A stretch of 64,000 nt of DNA from Panicum virgatum (taxonomy: Eukaryota > Streptophyta > Magnoliopsida > Poales > Poaceae): NCBI RefSeq assembly GCF_016808335.1, contig NC_053142.1, positions 47,973,795 through 48,037,794 on the forward strand, read 5' to 3'. Position numbers and translations under genes: made by a program. Under the pieces are notes generated by a model, which saw only the letters and a list, made by a program, of their open reading frames with translations, searched no databases and had not been told where the DNA came from. This document shows positions 13,501 through 22,916 of the stretch, piece after piece. Each line of letters starts with the position of its first letter. Position 1 is the stretch's first letter.

Positions 13501-14386
13501 GCATATATGTGCCGTGTTGGTTAGGTCCACCTTGCAAGGTTAAATCGGATCGATTCGCCGTGACTCGCGGATATGAGAGCCTTGGTCAATGCGTCGCATC
13601 GTAGTAAGGATTGAATGGACAGAAAGAGAAAAGTTGGACTTTTGTTGATGTTCTTAAAAAGATAATATGATTAACCATGTGTGCTATAGAGAATTTGGCA
13701 AATCTAGTTTCTAGCTATCAACACAATTGGAGCTAAAATATTGAAAGTAAGGATCCAGTGTAAATAGCTTTTCAGCAAAATAACCCAGAGCCAAAGAGCT
13801 ATGCATGTCTAGGTAATGGGCTAAGTATACCCATAGACAGGTAAGCCTTGCTGAGTATTAGAATACTCAGGGTTTGGTTGTACCCCTTTTTAGCAGGCTA
13901 TATTCCAGAAGACTTCGAGGAAATCAGTGCATCCTGGAGTGGTCAGCCTCTTCCTCCAGGTTGGACAATCGAGTGGGTTCCGTCTTCTCCGTGAAGTGCA
14001 GGCAGGTGAGCCTCACATCAGTGGGCAAGATGTGAAGTTCGTCTTTTGGTCATCGACGTTATTTATCGTACTGTATTTTGAAGCTTGTTTCAAACTAGTT
14101 GTACTTTCCGCTGCGTGTGAACTCTGTTTGCGAAATGTAACACTGGCTTGTAAAACTTGATTGTAAATTAATTTTTGAGACTTTTGTTTAACTCTGGTTG
14201 TAAGTTAATTTTGAAAACTGTTGTTGCTTGTAATCAGCTGTGCTCGTCTTTTGGCGAGAGTTCCTGTGCAATCGATCCTGGTTAAAGCAGGCAGTCTGGG
14301 TGTACTGGTGAAGTGCAGTAGCGGAGGTTTAAGTTAAAAGGTTAATTAGTGCACTTGATAGGTATTATTTGGACTGTTCTGTGACA
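10511..14386 (+). repeat. 5' LTR of the inner element
   Basis: Begins TGTAACACCCCGGTG and ends CTGTTCTGTGACA. It contains a GC-rich island (about 10975-11715) that yields overlapping open frames on both strands. I treat these as composition artefacts, not genes. Confidence 0.92.
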
Positions 14387-14388
14387 GC

Positions 14389-14400
14389 TGGTATCAGAGC
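14389..14400 (+). promoter_or_regulatory. Primer-binding site (initiator Met tRNA)
   Basis: TGGTATCAGAGC lies 2 bp after the 5' LTR. It is complementary to the 3' end of plant initiator methionine tRNA, the usual primer for minus-strand synthesis in Ty3/gypsy and copia elements. Confidence 0.9.
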
Positions 14401-16945
14401 TAATTGCACTGGGGGTGATTACTTGAGTGCTTAACTACAAAACTTTTGGGTATGCCCTAATTATGTGTTATAAGTTAGGAGGCATCTAAGTATCTATTTT
14501 ATTCCAGCACTTCCTGCATTTACTTCTCGTTAAACCTTACTTTTGTGCACAACTACTATTCTGTAACGACGCACCTACGCTGAGGTAAGCAAGGTGAGCA
14601 TTCTGATAGTCCTTAGAATAGCCCACGTGTTTCATACGTGCGCGGGTCCCGTATGATGAGCATACGAGGAGGTGATAAGGCTCAATTCAAACGAGCCTGT
14701 CGCTATCTGCCGCCTGATATGGAGCGCGGATTTCATACCGTGTGATTGTGATCACGGTCATTTCGTAAGGCAATGTTACGAGATGTAAACCTGTCATGCG
14801 GTTGGCCATGACCGTGACCCTTGGGACACGTCTACCCTTGGATGTCCCGTAAGGCGAGTGTACGGGAAGTGAATACGTCGTTATGACGTATGCAGCGCTG
14901 CCCATTCAGCATCGAACGTTTGGGTGCCGTCTCTATAATGGACGGTAATGTATGGGTGAATATGTGGGAAACTGCATATGCGTTACCCGTGTGGCGTAGG
15001 ACACATGGGGGCTGTTCGTGTGTGCTGGCACGAAGGGTCCAGAAATGGATATTTATATCTCTCTCTTGTTGTTTTGGTTTGTCTGCAGGAACACTAACTT
15101 CGTTAAGCGCATTATGAAATTCTTGATCGTAGGAACGACTAGTATATATAGGGAGAGTACGTAATTGTGCCACTAGTCGTATTCGTATACCATAATTGGT
15201 ACTTGCTTGGGTGAGAAACGATAGAACGTGCATGCATCATCTCATCCTTGGTTGGTTGATCACCTTGCTTGTTGCATTGTTTTACTAAAAGGTGTTGTTT
15301 TTATCTGAATGTCTTCCTAGATTCGTGTTGTGGTAGTAGGCCAACGTAATCTGCTTGTTTTATCTTGAGTTGGGAAGGTCTTTTGTAAGTTAGGGGATTC
15401 GAGTTTTGTGAGAACCTTACCAGTAGTCTAGCTTGTCGTTCAAATCTAAACTCTTGATCTATACCTCGAACCTATTCCAGCAAAAGTGTTGTTGCTTTCT
15501 CTTTTGACTGTCTAAACCTTGATGTCGGTCAACAAAACCTTTCGATCCGTGGTCCAATGAATCTTCTAGTATCTCTAAATGTTGGACATTTTAATTCCAA
15601 CACTTGAAATTGTGTACCTTCGTTCTTGCTCAGTTAATTTTTGGAGAAATTAAAAAGATTTACGATAATAATAACTTTTGAGTAGAGTCATTGTAACATC
15701 CTGCATCACCTCATTGGTCAGTGCATTGTGTTGCATCATGATCGGGAATGCGTAGGATGACTAACGGGTATGCGTCCGAGTACACTTCGGGTGTCTTCGG
15801 TTTCGTTAATTTATCTTGCTGTTGGCACTGTTGGGTTGCTACTATCGATTTCTTTTGCAGTTGTGTTTCGTTACATAACCCTGATGCCGCGACGGAACCT
15901 AGGGTCTCATGTGTGCTGCAGCCACATGATTGAGTCACTAGGAGCGCGCTGGTGTCTCGGTATATGCGACCTAACTCACCTCAATTCCTTTTTGTGCAAC
16001 CCTTACCAGTGTCCTAACTTCTAATCCCTCTCAATGGTATAGGGTTAACGAGAGGTTAGTCTCGAGCGAGAGAGCAGTCATAAGACACGTGTTGCATGTG
16101 TGCATCATCAACTCATATGTGTATGCATCATGCTCTATACATCTCTTTATGTGCATACAATAAGGAGCATTGCCATCCTTGCATCATGGTGTATGCATCA
16201 TGCCAATTGCATCGTATCACATGCACCATTTCATTTGTGCATGGAACATCCCATTGTTGCATTGTACCACCATTGCAATCATACATTTCATGGGTGCATC
16301 ATTATCATGGTTATCGAGCATTTACACTCTGAGTTCGAATATTTTGTTATCATTCCTCTATTGCATTGGCATAAATAAAAATGTTTTACAACTAGCATCG
16401 TGTAACTACTTCAAGTAATAAATCCTGAGCAAGGATGTTCCAAAAATCTTCTCCTAAACCATTCTTTGTGTTATCCTCACTTGTTCTCACAAACCTTGTG
16501 CTGAATCTCACCGACATCCGTTTTCTTCATGTGGTGATCTCAGCATTGTGAGAACTGGCCACCTTGCAGCATTGTCGTTCCTCGTTCCTTCCGACGTTCT
16601 CTTTTTGGATATGAAAATCTTACATGGCTTACCTATTCAATCTCGTTGAAGAACCGTGCAAGAATCAAGTTTGGGTGTTTGCTTAAAGGCATCATCGTCA
16701 TCAGGAGGCGTCCTTAGTTGCATGCAAAGAGGAAGTTCCTTTCACCTTAGTAGGAAATTCTGGTTTTGGACTGCATGCGTAATCTTGAGTTCCCTAAACG
16801 ACCTTGCTTAGTTTGGGCTAGAAACTTGTGTATGCAATGTTGTGTTTAGCTATTTATGTGTAGGGGGTTTGTGTGGGTCCTCCCGAAATAGAAGTTGTCC
16901 TACGGCTAAAGATGTCTCCACTTAATTCTGTTTCTCAGGTGAATA
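14401..16945 (+). other. Non-coding 5' part of the inner element's internal region
   Basis: About 2.5 kb without a sustained ORF. It includes a block shared with the outer element (14930-15035) and, at about 16085-16300, a stretch rich in repeated GCATCAT and CATTGCA motifs. Expected to hold packaging and dimerisation signals, but nothing specific can be shown. Confidence 0.6.
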
Positions 16946-17806
16946 ATGGAGTATGCAGCGGGAAGTAGTAGGAAGGACCCTGGTCAGGGGCACATCAACC
17001 TTCTACCCTCCGACGTCGTGATAACCGAAGCACCAATGAGGCAATTTGAGCCTTGCCACTGTTGCAAGATGTACAACTGCCCTTGTCTACGAAGCAGCTC
17101 CAAAGAAAAGAAAAGTGAGCACAACGAAGTACTTGAAAAATATACTAACCCCAGACCGGAAATAAATTGGAAGCAAGAAAAGGCGCAGAAGGTTTATTCG
17201 GACTCCTTAATGCCACCATCGCGACTTCCGATGGGACTTAAAGATCACCAGGTAGATTGTCAGACTCCCAAGCTCGGCGCAGGCAGCATAGACTTGAGTG
17301 GATGGGAAATTACATGCACAAAATTCTCTCCACGTGGTAGAAGGCAAGTTAGGAGTACTACTGATGTCGACCCAGCTAAGAGAGCAAGAACTCGTTCACC
17401 GGTTCGGAGTTCAATGAGATCAAAGAAAAAATGTCGTTGCACCGGGTGTCAACCTTGTTTCAAGTGTGGCGAATACGGCCATTTTATCCGGGACTGCCGT
17501 TCATCCACTTGGAAAGATCCACTGAATTCGGATAGCACCTTTAATAATCCGAACTGGGCAAAGATACTATCCAGTGTTCGTATGTCGGGAGGCGACTCAA
17601 GCCATCTACTTCGGATGTTAGCTGCACAGTACGAACCACCTACACAAGGTCAGAGGTCAAATAAGCAATGCGACAGAGAAAAATCCTGTGCGGGGTACCT
17701 TCAGGAAGGGATGGATCACGCTGAATGTGCTACCCCCAAGAAAGATTCCGAAGGTAAGTCAGTTGGGGAAGGTAATTTTTTGGATAGTTCTAATATTCTG
17801 GGTTAA
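16946..17806 (+). CDS. Zinc-knuckle cysteine-rich protein of the inner element
   Basis: A 286-aa open frame, the only long one in the internal region. It has a CX2CX4HX4C zinc knuckle (C171, C174, H179, C184; CFKCGEYGHFIRDC), preceded by a basic stretch (KRARTRSPVRSSMRSKKK) and the cysteine cluster CRCTGCQPC. A second cluster, CHCCKMYNCPC, sits at residues 37-47. Zinc knuckles are known from retroelement Gag nucleocapsid domains that bind RNA, so a Gag-derived nucleic-acid-binding role is inferred. No capsid domain is recognisable. It lies at the 3' end of the internal region, ending about 60 bp before the polypurine tract, which is unusual for gag. The start is the first ATG of the frame (ATGGAGTATGC). 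Confidence 0.65.
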   Translation: MEYAAGSSRKDPGQGHINLLPSDVVITEAPMRQFEPCHCCKMYNCPCLRSSSKEKKSEHNEVLEKYTNPRPEINWKQEKAQKVYSDSLMPPSRLPMGLKDHQVDCQTPKLGAGSIDLSGWEITCTKFSPRGRRQVRSTTDVDPAKRARTRSPVRSSMRSKKKCRCTGCQPCFKCGEYGHFIRDCRSSTWKDPLNSDSTFNNPNWAKILSSVRMSGGDSSHLLRMLAAQYEPPTQGQRSNKQCDREKSCAGYLQEGMDHAECATPKKDSEGKSVGEGNFLDSSNILG

Positions 17807-17866
17807 CGAACATCTTCCCTCCTTATCGGTCACTTACGCGTGTGAATCTCGGGACGAGATTCCTTT

Positions 17867-17879
17867 AAGGGGGGAAGGC
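17867..17879 (+). promoter_or_regulatory. Polypurine tract of the inner element
   Basis: AAGGGGGGAAGGC immediately precedes the 3' LTR (TGTAACACC at 17880). It is the expected primer for plus-strand synthesis. The ATCTCGGGACGAGAT box lies just upstream. Confidence 0.88.
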
Positions 17880-20800
17880 TGTAACACCCCGGTGTTAATT
17901 TTGACGTTAACATTGTGCGTGATCGCTAATTAAGGCTAATCATCGTCTTTAGCGCTAATTGAGTTCGCTTAGTAACTTTCGACTGAGCTACGTTAGATCT
18001 TGTTTTTCTTCCTAATCCGAGATCTAAATCAACTTTTGCCCAACATCAATGTTGTAGAACTTTTCTTCCTCTGCAACTTTCATTTTGGCAAAAATTCAAG
18101 TTTCAGCACGAAATTTAAAGAAAAATCTTTAATTTTGCTTGGAATTGGACATTTTCAAGTGCACTCAAGTTTTAAATTTTATCTTTCAAACCATTGTTCA
18201 AATGAAAAAGTGCCAGAAACAAAAGTTGAAGATCTCAAAATTTTGAACAACTTTAGTATTCAAAAGTTTTTCATTTGAGGCCAAGAACAAGGAGAAAAAC
18301 TAAATTTACAAACTGGAATTTGAAACTTTGAGTTATTTACAGAAATGCCATTGCTACATATCCTCCTCTGCTCGTCGCTCGACACGCCGCCGGAGCCGTC
18401 GCCGCTCTTCGACGTCCGTGTCCACGCGTCGTGCCGACGAACCTCGCCCGTCGTGCTCACACTCCCGTCCTTATCCGCGTGGAGTCGTGTCCGTTTTCGC
18501 CATCCCCTTCCTTCCACGCGCTCACGCCGAGCCGAGCTCGAGCTCAGTGCCGTCGCCGGCGTCGATCCCGGCCATTCTCGCCACCCCGCCTCGATTCGCT
18601 GCGCCCAGAGCCGCTTCGCTTCGCCTCGCCCCGAACCCACTCCACACCTCCCCGAGCTCGGTCGTGCCCCACGCAGGCCGAAATCAAGCCTCAGTCACCG
18701 TCCGCCATCGCTGTCCGCCCCGAGCTTCGCCCCCCCCCCCCCACGTCGAGCTCCGCCATCCGGCCATCCTCCGCCCCAAATCGACCCACGGTGAGATCAA
18801 TCGCGGCCTACTTCTACTCCCCGACCTCTTTCCCACTTGATTTCAGTGCTGCCGCCGCCGAATCGACTCCGCGCCGCCTCGGACACGCCGGTCGCAGCGT
18901 GCATACGCCGCCGGCCCTCACTGCGCGCGCCGCCGCGCGGCCCTCCTGGCCGGCCGACCCGCCGCGGCCACCGCGCTCGCGCGCGCCCGGCGCGTCGCCG
19001 GCGTGCGCGGCTGGGGCAGCGAAGCAGGGGAGCCCCCCCTCTCCTCTCTCTGTCCCACTGCCGGGTGGGCCCCGCGGGTCAGTGAGAGGGGGGGTTAAAG
19101 ATAGATTTTCTTTATTATCTTTTGGCTGAAAACTTCAAGATTTTGTAGAAAAGTAAAGAAAAATGAGAAAAATGCAAAATAAATTTTGTTAGGTTTCTAA
19201 AATCGAGATCTTTAGAAGAAAAATACTTGTGCATGGGAAATGTCACTTTTGCCCCTGCTAAAATTCGGGTTGTATTTAAGTTAGTTTAATTGTTGCCGGT
19301 TGTTCCGTTGCTCTAAAATTTATGAAAAATTCGCAGTGGCTTACTCCTTGCATGTGTAATCCACTGTAAAAATTTCAGGTGCTAGTTTTATGCACTTTTG
19401 GGTAGATCTAATTATGTTTGTTTACTTTGCTAGGGTTGTTTTAATGCTTTGTTAGCAGCAATAAATGTTGGAAAATTTATGTGGCATGCTTTATCAAAAT
19501 CATATTTTTTGTGATAAATTCTTGTTGCTAGGTCATACCTGCAAGTCAAGTCCTCACTTTTAATTGACTCCTAGCTGCTCTTTCTCTTATATTGTTGTTA
19601 GTTAATTATTTCCTGCATGTGTACTCTCCGCAAAACAAGCTCCTATGTTAGTCCTTCTAACTTGTAGGACCAGGTTGATGTTTGTTTTACGTAGGTTGAT
19701 GATTGTTTTAAGTACTTTGTCTGGGTTTGCTTGGTAGTAATTGCTGTTAGGTCCATGGTTTAATCCATGTCGCTCTAGGGTTGTGTTTAATCCTCCGAAG
19801 CAAGTTTAGTAGCCGTTGTTGGAGGAAACACTTCAGGCTAAAATACTTGAGTAAACTCTCGTGTTGTAGCACCAACCCAGTTTACCTTTTGAGTGTGTAT
19901 GCGATGCTTGCTCGATAAATGATTGCCCAGTCATATCTTTATTCCTAATTGTATCGCAATGCATTGCATCGTATTTGTGCTCATCCAAGCGTGGCTTTGT
20001 ATCTGCCCTACTTGTCTTTTTTTTGCGGTATCGTCTTTTGTACTTCCCTGCATTCAAATATCCACCTTGGTGCATCTCATTTAGGTACGCTAGATGTACA
20101 ACGCGTGGACGGGACGCACGTGCTGACGGAACCGAACCACAAGGCGGTATTGGCTGAACGCATCCTGAAGAGAAAAGAACCCACGGGAGCAACCGAAGAC
20201 CCGACTCAAAGTCAGAAGGGCCCAAGGCCTTGTTAACACTAACACTAGCTTAGTGTTACTTTCAGGCAAGCCCCGGAGCATAACCTTTATTTTCAAGTAT
20301 TCAATGTTATTATTTAAGTATTGTGCATTAAGTTTTTAGGAGTTGAATGAAACCATAGTATGCATGTTTCTCCCTAAGTACCTATGAGCCTCTACTAGTA
20401 TACAGGCACCGTTAGAAATGCTTTGCTAATTAGGGACCCGGTAGAAGTCGAGGGATTCCTGTCACTCGCGAGATATAGGTCTTGTTACTTATGAAAAAGT
20501 TACTGAAGAAGGAATCAGTGAGAAAAGAAAGGAAAACTGGAGACCAGGCGGAGATGAATTGGTTATGGATATGGAATGGATGGAAAGTAAGCCTCTGCCT
20601 GTGTCGATTGAGGACCGTTCCGTTGTTGGCCCTTTGACTGAGGATTGAACAGTACTAACCGCATGCCGGGAGTAGGAGGTAGTCGAAACCGGTAAGCTCA
20701 GTACCATATGTGCACCGGTAGGCGGACTTGATACTGTCTTCACCAGTGGAGCTAGTATACAAACTCATGGCTGACCCTTCGTTGGTATCGGTGGGGCTAG

Positions 20801-21759
20801 CAGTCCCGGGTCGCAGGGCAGTTCGCCTATTCGGTGTGCATATGTGAAGGGTTGGTGTGTATAGCCCGACGGGGCATATATGTGCCGTGTTGGTTAGGTC
20901 CACCTTGCAAGGTTAAATCGGATCGATTCGCCGTGACTCGCGGATATGAGAGCCTTGGTCAATGCGTCACATCGTAGTAAGGATTGAATGGACAGAAAGA
21001 GAAAAGTTGGACTTTTGTTGATGTTCTTAAAAGGATAATATGATTAACCATGTGTGCTATAGAGAATTAGGCAAATCTAGTTTCTAACTATCAACACAAT
21101 TGGAGCTAAAATATTGAAAGTAAGGATCCAGTGTAAATAGCTTTTCAGCAAAATAACCCAGAGCCAAAGAGCTATGCATGTCTAGGTAATGGGCTAAGTA
21201 TACCCATAGACAGGTAAGCCTTGCTGAGTATTAGAATACTCAGGGTTTGGTTGTACCCCTTTTTAGCAGGCTATATTCCAGAAGACTTCGAGGAAATCTG
21301 TGCGTCCTGGAGTGGTCAGCCTCTTCCTCCAGGTTGGACAATCGAGTGGGTTCCGTCTTCTCCGTGAAGTGCAGGCAGGTGAGCCTCACATCAATGGGCA
21401 AGATGTGAAGTTCGTCTTTTGGTCATCGACGTTATTTATCGTACTATATTTTGAAGCTTGTTTCAAACTAGTTGTACTTTCCGCTGCGTGTGAACTCTGT
21501 TTGCGAAATGTAACACTGGCTTGTAAAACTTGATTGTAAATTAATTTTTGAGACTTTTGTTTAACTCTGGTTGTAAGTTAATTTTGAAAACTGTTGTTGC
21601 TTGTAATCACCTGTGCTCGTCTTTTGGCGAGAGTTCCTGTGCAATCGATCCTGGTTAAAGCAGGCAGTCTGGGTGTACTGGTGAAGTGCAGTAGCGGAGG
21701 TTTAAGTTAAAAGGTTAATTAGTGCACTTGATCGGTATTATTTGGACTGTTCTGTGACA
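17880..21759 (+). repeat. 3' LTR of the inner element
   Basis: Nearly identical to 10511-14386. Differences seen include a C-run of 12 versus 9 bases at about 18731, and scattered substitutions of which most are transitions. Confidence 0.92.
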
Positions 21760-22582
21760 GGTGGGGATAGCGGTCCCGAGTTGCAGGGCAGTTCATCTAT
21801 TCGGTGTGCATATTGGAAACGGTTGACAAGTGTAGTCCGACGGGATAGATATATGTCGTGTGTTAGGTCCACCTTGCAAAGTTTAAAATCGGATCGATTC
21901 GCCGTGACTCGCGGATATGAGAGCCTTGATCTCTTTGTCACATCGTAGTAAGAAATTGAAATGAGGACGAAATGATGATGCTATTCTTGGAGGATTAATT
22001 TGATATACCATGCTTGTTCTAGATATTCTTGCAAACCTAGTTAATACTTGCTACATTAAACTTGAACTAAAATGTTGAAAGTAAGGACTCACTTTTAGAT
22101 ATTTTTTGGCAAAACAAACCCCTCAAGCCAAAAGCTTTGCATATCTAGATAGTGGGCTGAGTATACCCAGAGTCGGGTAAGCCTTGTTGAGTATTAGTAT
22201 ACTCAGCCTTGCTTGTGGCTTTGTTTTTCAGGTGGTACTTTTGAGGATATGGATGACGTCATGTATGGGCTTCATCATGATGTCTGGTTTCGTCGCTAAA
22301 CTATCGTTTATTTTTCCTCCACACTTAAACTCTATTGAATTTTTATAAATTCAAACTCGGTTTGTAATAATAATTCAATTTCATACTCTGTGCTGTAAAA
22401 TTTGCGGAATATTGTACGCTCTGGACTACTTTGTCGATCATGTTTCAAGTGGTTTAATCGGGATTTTACCCGACAGTACTGCCGGATTACTCTGTTTTAA
22501 GTGCGTGTTAACCCTGGTTGCCGTTTCGGTGATAGTTAGCGCACTTAAGCCGGATTAATTTAGACGGGGCTGCCACATAGCA

Positions 22583-22879
22583 CGAGCGTGTGGCCATGAG
22601 AAGGTAGTGCTGGAGGTGGACAACTTAGCTCTGGTGAACCTTCTGCGCTTTGAAGCAGGTGAACGAAGTCCGATTGCAGGTCTTTGGCATGAGATCAGAG
22701 AGTTAGGCAGGGAGTTTGTTCAGTTTCGTATTTCGTTTGTAAACCGGGAAGGCAATGAGGCAGCTCACTTCTGTGCAAAGCTGACCTCGGAGTCCAACCG
22801 AGCGAACTTCTGGGCGGAGGCTTTTCCATTAGGCCTTATGGGGATCGCTGAAGCAGATTTTAACCCTGCATCTGATTAA
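22583..22879 (+). pseudogene. LINE RNase H domain, C-terminal part
   Basis: This continues the RNase H frame broken at 3966. When the insertion and one copy of TAGCA are removed, the codons join in frame to read DGLLLARACGHEKVVLEVDN. The segment carries the LEVDN catalytic-Asp region and the later NREGNEAAHFCAKL motif, where the histidine of AAH is typical of LINE RNase H. It ends at a stop at 22877-22879, about 25 bp before the LINE's 3' boundary. Confidence 0.8.
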
Positions 22880-22916
22880 TATAAGCTCATGCTTATGCTA
22901 AAAAAACTATTGAAGT

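Larger units (their letters stand above)
10511..21759 (+). mobile_element. Young inner LTR retroelement, non-autonomous, 11.2 kb
   Basis: Complete element with 5-bp target duplication GGTGG (10506-10510 and 21760-21764), two nearly identical LTRs of 3876 and 3880 bp, a primer-binding site matching initiator-Met tRNA, and a polypurine tract. The internal region is only about 3.5 kb and lacks protease, reverse transcriptase, RNase H and integrase. By eye I count about 25-30 differences between the LTRs (near 0.7%), so the insertion is recent. The ATCTCGGGACGAGAT box before the polypurine tract is typical of grass Ty3/gypsy chromovirus-like elements. Mobilisation would need enzymes from an autonomous relative. 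Confidence 0.9.
3967..22577 (+). mobile_element. Outer Ty3/gypsy-like element with two U5-type termini
   Basis: Flanked by the 5-bp target duplication TAGCA (3962-3966 and 22578-22582) inside the LINE RNase H frame. The left end begins TGTGGCAGCCCCGCC and the right end finishes with its reverse complement (one base differs, GACGGGGCTGCCACA), so the two termini are inverted copies of the LTR's 3' (U5) end. From left to right it has an inverted LTR fragment (3967 to about 4410), an internal remnant (about 4480-5664) with a polypurine tract just before 5665, and a 3' LTR (5665-22577). That LTR is interrupted by a solo LTR and by the inner element. There is no pol coding and no primer-binding site, so it is non-autonomous and decayed. 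Confidence 0.8.
5665..22577 (+). repeat. 3' LTR of the outer element, interrupted twice
   Basis: Starts TGTGACATCCCAGAG directly after the polypurine tract and ends GGCTGCCACA. With the solo LTR (7073-8591) and the inner element (10511-21759) and their target duplications removed, it is about 4.1 kb. Its layout parallels the inner element's LTR: an AT-rich U3, a GC-rich island (about 6340-7070 plus 8592-8700), long AT-rich DNA, then a 3' block with GGTAAGCCTT and paired GAGTATNAGTATACTC. Confidence 0.8.
2658..22902 (+). mobile_element. 5'-truncated L1-type LINE, split by nested insertions
   Basis: The 3' half of a plant non-LTR retrotransposon. The left part (2658-3966) encodes the end of the reverse transcriptase, a zf-RVT-like region and the start of RNase H. 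The right part (22583-22902) encodes the end of RNase H and a short A-rich tail. A 14-bp target-site duplication, AAAACTATTGAAGT, flanks it at 2644-2657 and 22903-22916, so both boundaries are well supported. The interior is occupied by an 18.6-kb LTR element. Stops and frameshifts in the ORF show the copy is dead. Confidence 0.85.

Noticed and set aside
16096..16418. Plus-strand frames rich in H, M and C near 16.1-16.4 kb
   Set aside because: They come from repeated GCATCAT/CATTGCA motifs in the inner element's non-coding region.
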